A DNA stretch of 64,000 nt from Bdellovibrionia bacterium (GTDB lineage Bacteria; Bdellovibrionota; Bdellovibrionia; Bdellovibrionales; JAGQZY01): contig JAUICP010000001.1 in assembly GCA_030427805.1 (NCBI GenBank), positions 1 to 64,000 of the forward strand, given 5' to 3'. Below, piece by piece: positions 26,443 to 34,825 of the stretch. The position numbers were made by a program, and so were the translations under genes. Below the pieces are notes generated by a model. It did no database searches. It was not told where the DNA came from and was given only the letters and a program-made list of their open reading frames with translations. The first letter of the stretch is position 1; each line of letters opens with the position of its first letter.

Positions 26443-27468
26443 TTACTTTTTCTCTAATGCACTTGGCAGCTCAAGTTGAGCGCCGTCTTTCCACAGCTCT
26501 TCAAGTCGATATTCTTGTCGAACATAATCGTAGAATACGTGAATAATAAGTGCACCATAATCGATAAGAACCCAGCGACCTTCTTTTGTTCCCTCTAAGT
26601 TTTCAGGGAGTACACCATACTCTTCTTTAACTTTCTCAATTAAATTGCTGGCTAGTGAAGAGGCGTGACGTGTACTTGTACCAGAGGTTATTAGGGTAAA
26701 TTCAGATACGGCACTCAATTCCCGTAAGTCAAAAGCTTTAACATCAATACTCTTTCTATCGAGCAAGAACTGAGCACAGAAACGAGTAAACTGCTCATAG
26801 TCACCAATTTTTGGTCCCACTGGCTGATAGAGTTTATTTTCCTTAATATACTCCTCTACTCGCATATCGAGATGTTTGGTAACACTGCGGCCTGTTCTTA
26901 GGCGCTTTCTCACGTCAGTAGCAGATGTCTCCGAATCCTTTAGGCGAATAAACTCAATATGGCGACCGGTCTTAAGAGCAATAAACTGGCGATCAAAATC
27001 TTCAACAAGAGGCTGCAAACCTTCAGGAAGGTCATCAACAGTAAAAGGCATTTGTAAGCCTGGGCGAGTTGCAACAAGAAGGTTACACTCGGTCAAAATA
27101 GCTTCAAAGTCCTTCCACTGATCAAAAACCTCAAAACTATCCATACCGACAATGAGGTTAAGGTCGGATGCTTCATACTTTTCTCTGTAATGATTGAGGG
27201 TATCTATTGTGTAACTCGGGCCTTCTCTTTTAATTTCAAAATCTGAGAGCTCAACCAATTCAGGGTAATCCTGAAGCGCTACTGCAGTCATATCAAACCG
27301 CTGTTGGGCGGTTGGCCCCTCAACCTGTTCTTTAAGGGGGTTTGAATTAGCTGGAACTACAACGACGTTAACTAAGTTACTTTTTTCAGCTACCGTAAGT
27401 AAGCAATTCAAATGACCATGGTGAAAAGGGTTAAATGTTCCACCAAAAATACCAACCTTACCCGTCAT
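26443..27468 (-). CDS. Fusion of NadD (NaMN adenylyltransferase) and RsfS (ribosome silencing factor)
   Basis: A 341-residue protein joining two enzymes or factors that are normally separate neighbouring genes. Residues 1 to about 205 are NadD, forming NaAD from NaMN and ATP: GIFGGTFNPFHHGH at the start and the second nucleotide motif SATDVRKRL near 190. Residues about 221-341 are RsfS (YbeB/Iojap), which binds uL14 and blocks subunit joining: FDLRELSAVSEFTLITSGTSTRHA and WVLIDYGALIIHVFYDYVRQEYRLEELW. The ATG at 27468 has AAGGGAG six bases upstream; a GTG at 27495 is less likely. It overlaps obgE by 11 bases. No frameshift is needed to join the parts. Confidence 0.92.
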   Translation of the reverse strand: MTGKVGIFGGTFNPFHHGHLNCLLTVAEKSNLVNVVVVPANSNPLKEQVEGPTAQQRFDMTAVALQDYPELVELSDFEIKREGPSYTIDTLNHYREKYEASDLNLIVGMDSFEVFDQWKDFEAILTECNLLVATRPGLQMPFTVDDLPEGLQPLVEDFDRQFIALKTGRHIEFIRLKDSETSATDVRKRLRTGRSVTKHLDMRVEEYIKENKLYQPVGPKIGDYEQFTRFCAQFLLDRKSIDVKAFDLRELSAVSEFTLITSGTSTRHASSLASNLIEKVKEEYGVLPENLEGTKEGRWVLIDYGALIIHVFYDYVRQEYRLEELWKDGAQLELPSALEKK

Positions 27469-28495
27469 TTGAATCTCCCTTGGATAAAATTTCACTGCTC
27501 AAAATTTTCATTAAATCATCGATACCCTGACCGGTAACTGCAGATATAGCAACGACTTCAGAGTCAGATTTTCTTGCAAACAAGTTTTTGAAATACTCTT
27601 GATCATCAGCTGAAATAGTGTCGATTTTGTTTATTGCTATGATTTGTTTTCTCTCTGAAAGCTTACCTCCCAAAGAATCCTCACTCACATCATCATATTT
27701 TTTAAGTTCATTATTTATTTTTTCGAAATCATCAATAGGATCTCTGCCCGTCATTCCGCTACAATCGATAACGTGAACAAAAAATCGAGTTCTCTCGATA
27801 TGCTTTAAAAATTGAATGCCAAGGCCTATGCCTTCGTGTGCCCCTTCAATAATTCCGGGAATATCGGCCACCACGAATTGATTGCCATCACCAAGATCCA
27901 CCACACCGAGATTCGGCGCTAAAGTGGTGAAGGGATAGTCGGCAATTTTAGGTTTAGCCGCACTAATTCTACTAATCAGGGTCGACTTACCAACGTTCGG
28001 GAATCCGAGAAGACCCACGTCGGCAATCAATTTGAGCTCGAGACTCACTCTCGTTTCTTGCCCCTCTTCTCCGGGCTGAGAATAATCAGGGGTTTGGTTA
28101 ACACTTGTTTTAAAGTGCCAGTTACCCTTTCCCCCACGTCCTCCCGTGAGGAATTGAAAATCCTCTCCTTCGGGTATGTCGATCATCTGCCCCGTATTCA
28201 AGTCTTTGAGAATTGTACCCGGGGGGACTTCAATAATGAGGTCGGCACCATCGGCTCCGGTACAGTTGGAGCCCTCACCGGGCTTACCATTGCCAGCAAT
28301 CATCTTTTTTCTGAATTGGAGATCGAGAAGTGTTGTCTTACTGGTATTGGTCCGAAAGATGACATGGCCGCCGCGACCGCCATTTCCGCCGTCGGGACCA
28401 CCTCGTGGAAGGAATTTTTCACGCCTAAAACTAACACAGCCCGGACCACCATTGCCCGAGCTGAGTTCAAATTCGACTTTATCGATAAATTTCAT
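27458..28495 (-). CDS. obgE: Obg GTPase
   Basis: A 345-residue GTPase that acts in 50S ribosome assembly and stress control. The N-terminal glycine-rich Obg domain (about 1-158) is followed by the G domain: GFPNVGKST (G1), TTLAPNLGVV, DIPGIIEGAHEGIGLG (G3) and NKID (G4). It lacks the extra C-terminal OCT domain of some species, common in short versions. It sits directly after rpmA as in most bacteria and before nadD-rsfS. Confidence 0.97.
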   Translation of the reverse strand: MKFIDKVEFELSSGNGGPGCVSFRREKFLPRGGPDGGNGGRGGHVIFRTNTSKTTLLDLQFRKKMIAGNGKPGEGSNCTGADGADLIIEVPPGTILKDLNTGQMIDIPEGEDFQFLTGGRGGKGNWHFKTSVNQTPDYSQPGEEGQETRVSLELKLIADVGLLGFPNVGKSTLISRISAAKPKIADYPFTTLAPNLGVVDLGDGNQFVVADIPGIIEGAHEGIGLGIQFLKHIERTRFFVHVIDCSGMTGRDPIDDFEKINNELKKYDDVSEDSLGGKLSERKQIIAINKIDTISADDQEYFKNLFARKSDSEVVAISAVTGQGIDDLMKILSSEILSKGDSNDG

Positions 28496-28528
28496 TGATT
28501 ATGCCCCTAATTGGGCTCGCCTCACAAC

Positions 28529-28798
28529 TTAAGCAGTTGCGGGAGCATCAGGGTAAACGCTAATGCGTGTACGCGTTTTAGAGAAACGCTCAAATTTCAC
28601 ACGACCCTGAACTTTTGCAAAGATAGTATAGTCTTTTCCGAGACCTACGTTTCTTCCAACGTGGAATTTTGTACCACGCTGACGAACAATAATAGTTCCA
28701 GGAGCAACAAGTTCACCACCAAAGCGCTTAACACCTAAGCGTTTTGCATTTGAATCGCGTCCGTTCTTAGTACTACCTGCGGCCTTTTTCGATGCCAT
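28529..28798 (-). CDS. rpmA: 50S ribosomal protein bL27
   Basis: An 89-residue ribosomal protein near the peptidyl-transferase centre. It begins [16 protein letters not shown] and contains [28 protein letters not shown], the family signature. The ribosome site AAGGAG is six bases before the ATG. It lies 25 bp after rplU and before obgE, the standard order. Confidence 0.97.
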   Translation of the reverse strand: MASKKAAGSTKNGRDSNAKRLGVKRFGGELVAPGTIIVRQRGTKFHVGRNVGLGKDYTIFAKVQGRVKFERFSKTRTRISVYPDAPATA

Positions 28799-28823
28799 GA
28801 TTCACTCCTTAACTTGAAGAAAC

Positions 28824-29411
28824 TTATGTTGTTTTCTTCTTAGTTGTCTTTTTGCTCGTCGCTTTTTTAGCAGTTTTCTTCTTAGTCGTAGTTTTCTTAG
28901 CAGCTGTCTTTTTAGAAGAAGCCTTTTTAGTAGCCGTCTTCTTCTTAGTCTTTTTCTTAGTTACAGCTTCTTTATCGCCACCTGTCTTTTTTGACTGTCT
29001 TTTCGCTTCGATTGCATCAAGACGAGCCTTTTCTTTCTTTTCGGTGTTAGCGACGTGATCGATCACTTTTGCTTTTTTATCAGTGGCATCGGTATCGCCA
29101 TCTGGAGTCGTAATCGACTTAACAAACAATTCAGTAAATTGCTGACGGTGCCCCTTGAGACGACGGTATCCTTGACGTCTTTTCTTTTTGAAAACGATAA
29201 CTTTAGGAGCCTTTGTCTGCTGAGTAACAACTACGGTTACTTTAGCCTTATCAACAGTTGGTTCACCAACGTAGACCTTTTCGCCACCGACATATAGAAC
29301 TTCAGAAACATCAAATTCTGAACCCAAGTCTTTTTCTAATTTTTCAACTCTGACTGTATCTCCAGCCTTAACTTTATACTGCTTGCCGCCAGCCTTAAAA
29401 ATGGCATACAT
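28824..29411 (-). CDS. rplU: 50S ribosomal protein bL21 with long Lys/Thr/Ala-rich tail
   Basis: A 195-residue protein whose first 103 or so residues are canonical bL21 (MYAIFKAGGKQYKV, GYRRLKGHRQQFTELFVKSI). Canonical bL21 is about 103 residues, so the tail of about 90 is extra: first an acidic/basic mixed part (105-146), then a low-complexity stretch of Lys, Thr, Ala and Ser (about 147-195) like the histone H1-type tails of bacterial nucleoid proteins. The true start at 29411 has GGAGG six bases upstream; the frame remains open to 29474 but lacks a better start. It is first gene of rplU-rpmA-obgE. Confidence 0.95.
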   Translation of the reverse strand: MYAIFKAGGKQYKVKAGDTVRVEKLEKDLGSEFDVSEVLYVGGEKVYVGEPTVDKAKVTVVVTQQTKAPKVIVFKKKRRQGYRRLKGHRQQFTELFVKSITTPDGDTDATDKKAKVIDHVANTEKKEKARLDAIEAKRQSKKTGGDKEAVTKKKTKKKTATKKASSKKTAAKKTTTKKKTAKKATSKKTTKKKTT

Positions 29412-29445
29412 AGTGGTCCTCCAACCTGTCGGTTTAAGAGCACGA

Positions 29446-29474
29446 AATCTGCCACATCGCATGGGTAATGTCAA
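29446..29474 (-). promoter_or_regulatory. Possible promoter of rplU-rpmA-obgE
   Basis: On the minus strand TTGACA (29469-29474), spacer 17 bp, CAGATT (29446-29451). The -35 box is perfect and the -10 box weak. It would give a leader of about 30 nt before the rplU start. Confidence 0.4.
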
Positions 29475-29896
29475 TATTTTCAGCAGCTTTTTTTAGGCCT
29501 CAGGCTTATTTCTCTAGACTGACAAACACCTGAAAATAGAGCCCTTTTGTATATTGAAGAATTTACAATGGTCAGCTCATCCAGCCCTGTTCTGGGTCAT
29601 TTGTAAGAATTCCGAATCATCTCAAATGAAAGAGAGCAGGCCTAGGCCCCTAAAATTGTGGTCCATTAATCAGGCAAACGGTTCCAATGAAACCGTGTAC
29701 ATTCTGAAAGGAATTGAAGGGTTTAACCCGTTACTAATCTGACAGAACGATCCTGAACGAAAAGTCGTACAAATTCTAATCACTCAGGCGCAATTGAGCC
29801 CATAAAGAGCCGGTACATTCATTGTAATTACTTTTTCAATGAGAGTGGAACTAATGGAGAAAAACATGAGCGAGAAAGATACAGGAGAGAGACAGT
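29475..29896. other. Intergenic region between rplU and a secreted protein
   Basis: A 422-bp gap between divergent genes. I see a 6-bp inverted repeat ACGGTT/AACCGT at 29678-29696 and an AT-rich stretch near 29815-29840 that may be the promoter of the next gene. The 62-codon open frame inside (29554-29742) starts at TTG with no ribosome site and looks accidental. Confidence 0.4.
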
Positions 29897-30490
29897 ATGG
29901 GACTTCGTGGATTTTTTGTTTTAATGAGTACAATTAGTTTTTGGAGTCTAAGCGCTTCGGCACTCATGTGTAGCGACGACATCAATGCGGAAACGAGCAA
30001 ATACCTCAAACAAGGTGATCGCATCACCCTCAGTTCAACATCAACTGAACCAATAAGAATTTTCGGCAATCAAAATGGAGTTCTTTATGGAACTAATCTT
30101 TTAGCCAATGGCGAAGGCGACGTTGTTTCTTTACTGAGGCCAGACTTAGAGTATCCGCAGAATGTAGAAATAACCAATCAAGAAGAGTTTGTCGTCGACG
30201 AAGTACAGACGGATCGAATCATTTTAAAGAATACAAAGTCGAATACCACGTATATACTTGCCTGTGGAAATAGTGAATTTCATGGCGAAACAAGTGTCCT
30301 CGAGAATACCGGGCAATGTACTCTTATAGACTTAATTAATAATCACATTCCAACAGCTGAAATCTCTGTGGCGCGCTCAGGCTTTCAAGTGAGTGACGAA
30401 GACCTCTGTACTCGGGAAAACGCTGTTGTGCCCGCGAGCCACGAAATAAATTCTATTGTTCAAGCCGGGCCCGTACAGCGGGACATTTAA
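29897..30490 (+). CDS. Secreted protein of unknown function
   Basis: A 197-residue protein with a signal peptide (residues 3-23, probable cut after SASA) and a mature domain rich in beta-prone residues. Four or more cysteines (CSDD, LACG, QCTL, DLCT) may form disulfides. The ribosome site GGAGAG is well placed. I do not recognise a family. It is followed by a complex hairpin region and lies alone. Confidence 0.72.
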   Translation: MGLRGFFVLMSTISFWSLSASALMCSDDINAETSKYLKQGDRITLSSTSTEPIRIFGNQNGVLYGTNLLANGEGDVVSLLRPDLEYPQNVEITNQEEFVVDEVQTDRIILKNTKSNTTYILACGNSEFHGETSVLENTGQCTLIDLINNHIPTAEISVARSGFQVSDEDLCTRENAVVPASHEINSIVQAGPVQRDI

Positions 30491-30510
30491 ATTCTCGCTT
30501 GATAAAGTAA

Positions 30511-30602
30511 TGAGGTGAGACAGTTGTGGTAGTTAAAGAAATCAAAATCGTTCAGATGACTGTCTCATTTTTATTTCTATAATTTTATTTTTTCTCACCT
30601 CA
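30511..30602 (+). terminator. Terminator region with two alternative hairpins
   Basis: TGAGACAGT (30516-30524) can pair with ACTGTCTCA (30559-30567), followed by a T-rich tract. The overlapping TGAGGTGAG (30511-30519) can instead pair with CTCACCTCA (30594-30602). Both stems are 9 bp and perfect and share four bases, so they compete. The first one looks like the terminator of the preceding gene. Confidence 0.5.
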
Positions 30603-30828
30603 GACCCCACTCTGTAAAAAGAAAACGGGCTATTCCTACCCATTTAGTTATCAAAGACTGAAGAGGCGATCGATTCTGAAACAGATATCTAGGGAAGCTC
30701 CCCTTTTGATTCGGTCTTCTAAACAATGATGAAGAATTCTTAGCACATCGATTTGCCGTTCTATGAAATACTTAAAAACAACCTGTTTTCACAGTTACCG
30801 TAGAACGTTATTTGTATGGAGGATCATC

Positions 30829-31065
30829 ATGATTGAAGTGCCGCCGAAGTCGGATCTGCGCTGGCAACAATTCATCAAAAATGGGGAGAACTGCACTTTT
30901 AGCTCTCTTGCCACCAAGATGATGTATAAGCGCTGTCAAATGCTGTTAAAGCTAAACCCCGATAAACCCGAAAAATTTAATGAAGCCGTAGCTATTGCCC
31001 ATGAGTATTTTACGATCAATAAGGCTATTGCTGAGTCTGATTTAAAAATAGCTCTGGCAGCGTAA
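30829..31065 (+). CDS. Small protein upstream of the FIST-like paralogues
   Basis: A 78-residue soluble, helical protein when started at the ATG at 30829, which has GGAGG eight bases upstream; a frame open from 30763 is unlikely to be used in full. It carries two cysteines (ENCTF, KRCQM) and a C-terminal helix (AVAIAHEYFTINKAIAESDLKIA). The next gene begins 17 bp later, so it probably works with the two 333-residue paralogues. Family not recognised. Confidence 0.7.
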   Translation: MIEVPPKSDLRWQQFIKNGENCTFSSLATKMMYKRCQMLLKLNPDKPEKFNEAVAIAHEYFTINKAIAESDLKIALAA

Positions 31066-31082
31066 CCAACGGGAGTCTCAAA

Positions 31083-32084
31083 ATGAAAAAAACATTATTT
31101 AATTTAGACGAAGCAAAAACTGTAATTTCGAGCGGAAAAAAATTTATGGTGGCTGGTCCCGAAGAATTACTTTCTCAACTTCCTAAGGGCGACTGGATCG
31201 GCGGAACCATTCCATACTTTATGGGACAGGATGGGGGCGTTAAGTCTAAGGACCTTATTCAAATCACCGAATTAGATCCTAAAATTAAAAATTTTGCCAT
31301 TAAAGAATATTCTGCTGAAGAGTTAAAGAATATTCCAAAAGATTATTTCGAAAGAGGGATGTCGTTTATCATAATTCCAGCGTTTTCAGATCCTCATCTT
31401 GCGTACGCAAAAGATGCCGTAACATTTGATGGAATTTTTAAAAATCCAATTCTTGGCTGGGTTTCAGGTTTTGACCTGGATGATCCCCAAGGAAAGGCTG
31501 CAGTGTTTAATGGAAAATCTGGAAAACTCATCTTTGATAAGGCTGTGGTTTTACATTGTGAATTAGACTCTAGTTTTGCCGCTAATGTCGACATCATCAA
31601 TCCGTTTGTTTCTGACCGCGAGGGAATTACTATTGAGTTTCCTGAATCAACATGGAGCCCGTCTAAATGCCTTATAAACGGGGAAGAGGCTAATTTTGCA
31701 GAGTTTCTACAAAAAATTAATCATAACGAACAACTGCCAATAATGACAGACTTAGGGGACTCCGATATTAATGTCTGTATCATGAAAATCGATTCCGAAA
31801 ACAAAAAAGTCGATTTGTATAATCCGGTTATTGCGGGCTTCACTTACTATCTGGCTAGACCATTAAACGATTACGCCGAAGACTTTAGGAGCCAGGCGCC
31901 TAGTCACGAAGCTGATTGGTCTTGTAATTGTGTTTTGAATTACCTCTATTCTGGGCTCGAAGGAAAGAAACTCAATCAGCTGCAGGGACCGGTAACGTTT
32001 GGTGAAATCGCCTACCTATTACTCAATCAAACCTGCGTTTACTATGACGTTAAAGAGGTAGAAGCCCTACAAAAAGCAAGCTAA
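31083..32084 (+). CDS. FIST-like protein, first of two tandem paralogues
   Basis: A 333-residue cytoplasmic protein without signal peptide. The N-terminus has LPKGDWIGGTIPYFMG (about 33-48). The C-terminal part reads DWSCNCVLNYLY, then GPVTFGEIAYLLLNQTCVY (about 304-322), which resembles the end of the FIST_C sensory domain (conserved Cys, GEI, NxT). FIST proteins sense small ligands, perhaps amino acids, in signal transduction. This match is by eye and partial. Its twin follows at 32141 with the same length and about half of the residues identical. It is co-oriented with the 78-residue protein. Confidence 0.78.
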   Translation: MKKTLFNLDEAKTVISSGKKFMVAGPEELLSQLPKGDWIGGTIPYFMGQDGGVKSKDLIQITELDPKIKNFAIKEYSAEELKNIPKDYFERGMSFIIIPAFSDPHLAYAKDAVTFDGIFKNPILGWVSGFDLDDPQGKAAVFNGKSGKLIFDKAVVLHCELDSSFAANVDIINPFVSDREGITIEFPESTWSPSKCLINGEEANFAEFLQKINHNEQLPIMTDLGDSDINVCIMKIDSENKKVDLYNPVIAGFTYYLARPLNDYAEDFRSQAPSHEADWSCNCVLNYLYSGLEGKKLNQLQGPVTFGEIAYLLLNQTCVYYDVKEVEALQKAS

Positions 32085-32097
32085 ATGAATAATATAT

Positions 32098-32126
32098 AAA
32101 ACCTGAGCTCATGGAGCTCAGGTTTT
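32098..32126 (+). terminator. Strong 13-bp hairpin between the paralogues
   Basis: AAAACCTGAGCTC, ATG, GAGCTCAGGTTTT form a perfect 13-bp stem with a 3-nt loop ending in four T. It lies 13 bp after the first gene and ends only 14 bp before the start codon of the second, in place of a normal ribosome site. It may terminate transcription, or control entry into the second gene. Confidence 0.75.
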
Positions 32127-32140
32127 ATGGGTAATTAATT

Positions 32141-33142
32141 ATGAACGATTCTTTATATTCACTCACCGAAGCCAAAAAAATAATTGCCTCTGGAAAGCCC
32201 GTTCAAGTAGCCGGCCACGAAGGCTTATTGAAACAACTACCTAAGGGAAACTGGATCGGCGGGACCACCATATATTTTCTGGGGCAAACTGGTGGAGTCA
32301 CTTCGACTGAACTTATACAAATATTACCGATCAATGAATTTGTCGAAAGTATCTCAATAAAAAAGTACTCACATAATGATCTGGAACAGATAACCGATGA
32401 CTACCCTAAGAATGGAACTTCCTTTATTATTATTCCTGGGTTTTCTGAAGCCCATATTAAATTTGCAAAAGACTCCTTCATGTTTTCAAAATTGTTCGAC
32501 TCTCCTCTTTTGGGGTGGATATCTGGTTTCGACCTCAAAGACCCAGATGGGCAAGCCAAAGTTTTTAACGGACAAACAGGAGAGATTTTAAATAACGAAG
32601 CCATCGTAATGCATTGTAACCTTCCGTCGAGATACGGCTCTTATCTGCAAATTGTGAATCCCTTCGACGTTAAAGAAACAAGTAGCAAAGTACAGTTCTT
32701 TGAAACAACCTTCGAGGTAAAGAATTGTTTAATTGATGGGAAAGAGACCAATTTTGCTAGCTTTCTTGAGGCCAATAATGTCGACACCAAGTACCCTCTT
32801 TTAACAGACATTGGGAATGATGAGAAAAATGTTAGTTTTAAAAATATCGATCTCGATAAAAAGGTCGTTGAACTCTACGCCCCAGTTTTTCCGGGTATCA
32901 CTTATTACTTCGCAAAGCCCAATACTTCTTACAAAGAAAATTTCTTACAGCGAACCCCCAAAGGTGGGGCCGACTGGTCTTGCAATTGTATTTTAAATTA
33001 TTTGTATTCCGAATTGGAAGGAAAGAAAATTGGTCAACTTCAAGGCCCCGTTACATTCGGAGAGATTGCTTACATTCTGCTCAACCAGACCTGTGTTTAC
33101 CACAAAGTAACCGATAAAATGCAATTGAGAAATGCCGCTTAA
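32141..33142 (+). CDS. FIST-like protein, second of two tandem paralogues
   Basis: A 333-residue twin of the gene before it, aligned without large gaps. Both keep LPKGxWIGGT, SFIIIP, GW(V/I)SGFDL, the DWSCNC(V/I)LNYLY motif and the ending GPVTFGEIAY(L/I)LLNQTCVY. The most conserved part is the C-terminal 55 residues, suggesting the functional site is there (two Cys of CNC plus the later Cys). Its start at 32141 has no good Shine-Dalgarno and lies just behind a strong hairpin. Function unknown; sensory role inferred from FIST_C resemblance. Confidence 0.78.
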   Translation: MNDSLYSLTEAKKIIASGKPVQVAGHEGLLKQLPKGNWIGGTTIYFLGQTGGVTSTELIQILPINEFVESISIKKYSHNDLEQITDDYPKNGTSFIIIPGFSEAHIKFAKDSFMFSKLFDSPLLGWISGFDLKDPDGQAKVFNGQTGEILNNEAIVMHCNLPSRYGSYLQIVNPFDVKETSSKVQFFETTFEVKNCLIDGKETNFASFLEANNVDTKYPLLTDIGNDEKNVSFKNIDLDKKVVELYAPVFPGITYYFAKPNTSYKENFLQRTPKGGADWSCNCILNYLYSELEGKKIGQLQGPVTFGEIAYILLNQTCVYHKVTDKMQLRNAA

Positions 33143-33168
33143 ACATAAAGTATAAAGGAGTTCAAGAG

Positions 33169-33190
33169 GGCCCATGACGTGGGCCTTTTC
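33169..33190 (+). terminator. Intrinsic terminator after the FIST-like genes
   Basis: GGCCCA, TGACG, TGGGCC followed by TTTTCTTT. It lies between converging genes, 26 bp past the stop of the second paralogue. Confidence 0.75.
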
Positions 33191-33198
33191 TTTGATAT

Positions 33199-34725
33199 TT
33201 ACAAGGTGTAAACCTCAAATTGCTCAATATGATAGCCCGGCTCTAGCTTAAAAGTTACCGGGTGGCCAATGCGGTTCTCAATTTCTTCGACCATTTCAGG
33301 GGATTCGTTATAAATCCAATCGACAATATCACTATGGCAATGCACAAAAGTTGTCGCTTGTTTTTGATGTTGCTTCTGCTCTCTTTCGATTTCAGAAAAT
33401 ATTTCGTGGGCAATGGTCGACTTTTGTCGAACATAACCCTTTCCTTCGCAGTAAGAACAGGGCTCACAAAGGGTTTTATTGAGGCTCGGTCGCATGCGTT
33501 TTCGTGTCATCTCAACAAGTCCAAGACTCGTCATCGAAATCACCGAAGTCTTTGCGCGATCGTTTTTTAGTTCCTCTCGCAAGACACTTAAGACCTTTTC
33601 GCGATGATTTTCTTTTTCCATATCGATAAAGTCTATGATGATAATCCCGCCGCAGTTTCGAATTCTCAATTGATGGGCGATCTCTCCAACGGCTTCCATG
33701 TTGGTCTTGAAGATTGTTTCATCAAAGTCTTTTTTGCCAACAAAACGCCCCGTATTAACATCGATCACCGTTAAGGCCTCGGCTTCGTCAAAAACAATGT
33801 ATCCACCCGATTTTAACCAGACCCGTCTACCAAGAGCTCTTGATAATTCAAAGTCCACCCCATAACGATCTAAAAGTGGCTCTTGCTGATCATAGTATTC
33901 GAGGCGATCTTTGTATTGAGGCATGAACTTGCTGACGAATTCTTTGGCTTGGTTAAAAGAGGCTTTATCGTCTATTCGAACTCGAAAAACATCTTCAGAG
34001 AGCATATCTCGCAAAGCTCGTAGTTCGATACTCAATTCAGAATGAATGACTCCGGGTTTTTTAGTTTCCTCAGACCTTTTAAAGATTTCTTGCCAGAGAC
34101 GAGTCAGGTATTGCAAATCACTTTCTATTTCTTTTTTACTCGCCGACTCACCAGCCGTACGAAGGATAACTCCGCCTTGAATTTCAATTTCATCGATGAT
34201 CCCACGAAGCCGCTCTCTTTCGTCTTCGTCTTCGATTTTTCGAGAGACACCGATGTGTTCAAGTGTAGGCATGTAAACGAGATATCGACCTGGTAGAGAG
34301 ATATGGGTCGTTAAACGAGCGCCTTTTGTGCCAACGGGGTCCTTGGCAATCTGTACTAATACCTTTTGTCCTTCTTGTAGAAGCTCTTCGATTTTTGGTT
34401 TTTTCTCTTCTTCAATGGATTCACCTGGCGTGTCGAGCGCAATGTCGTCTGAATCATCGGGATCACCACCAACAAAAACGGACTCTCGATCTTGAATATC
34501 CTGGCGAACATCACCCACATAGAGAAACGCGGCTCGATCCAGACCCACATTAACAAAAGCGGCCTGCATACCGGGTAGAACTCGTATCACTTCGCCGAGG
34601 TGAATAGATCCGACCAAAGTCGGGGAGGTCTTTCTTTCGATCTTGATATCTAGAATCTCTCCAGAATCAATATAAGCGACTCTCGATTCGTTAGAACGGA
34701 CGCTGACGATAAGTTCTGATCTCAT
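33199..34725 (-). CDS. rng: Ribonuclease G/E family endoribonuclease
   Basis: A 508-residue RNase that matures 16S rRNA and decays mRNA. The ATG at 34725 gives the usual N-terminus (MRSELIVSVRSNESRVAYID); the 71 extra codons upstream are not convincing. An S1 domain covers about 37-140. Catalytic aspartates are in LTVIDVNTGRFVG and IIIIDFIDM, and the zinc link is CEPCSYCEGKGYV. The protein stops after the catalytic part, without the long RNase E scaffold, so RNase G is the better name. It is divergent from pilT. Confidence 0.93.
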   Translation of the reverse strand: MRSELIVSVRSNESRVAYIDSGEILDIKIERKTSPTLVGSIHLGEVIRVLPGMQAAFVNVGLDRAAFLYVGDVRQDIQDRESVFVGGDPDDSDDIALDTPGESIEEEKKPKIEELLQEGQKVLVQIAKDPVGTKGARLTTHISLPGRYLVYMPTLEHIGVSRKIEDEDERERLRGIIDEIEIQGGVILRTAGESASKKEIESDLQYLTRLWQEIFKRSEETKKPGVIHSELSIELRALRDMLSEDVFRVRIDDKASFNQAKEFVSKFMPQYKDRLEYYDQQEPLLDRYGVDFELSRALGRRVWLKSGGYIVFDEAEALTVIDVNTGRFVGKKDFDETIFKTNMEAVGEIAHQLRIRNCGGIIIIDFIDMEKENHREKVLSVLREELKNDRAKTSVISMTSLGLVEMTRKRMRPSLNKTLCEPCSYCEGKGYVRQKSTIAHEIFSEIEREQKQHQKQATTFVHCHSDIVDWIYNESPEMVEEIENRIGHPVTFKLEPGYHIEQFEVYTL

Positions 34726-34825
34726 AACTACTAGACCTTTGTCGCTTTCAAAAAAGTTAATAAAGTTCTCATATTTAGCCGATAAAGCTATTAACAGCTT
34801 ACCAGAACAAGGGAGTTCTTCGTCA

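Noticed and set aside
28058-28532. Two long plus-strand open frames (146 and 118 codons) across obgE
   Set aside because: They are antisense to the glycine-rich, GC-biased Obg domain, lack ribosome sites and have no domain pattern. They are codon-bias shadows.
29554-29742. 62-codon frame between rplU and the secreted protein
   Set aside because: TTG start without ribosome site, no signal or domain pattern, mixed composition as expected by chance.
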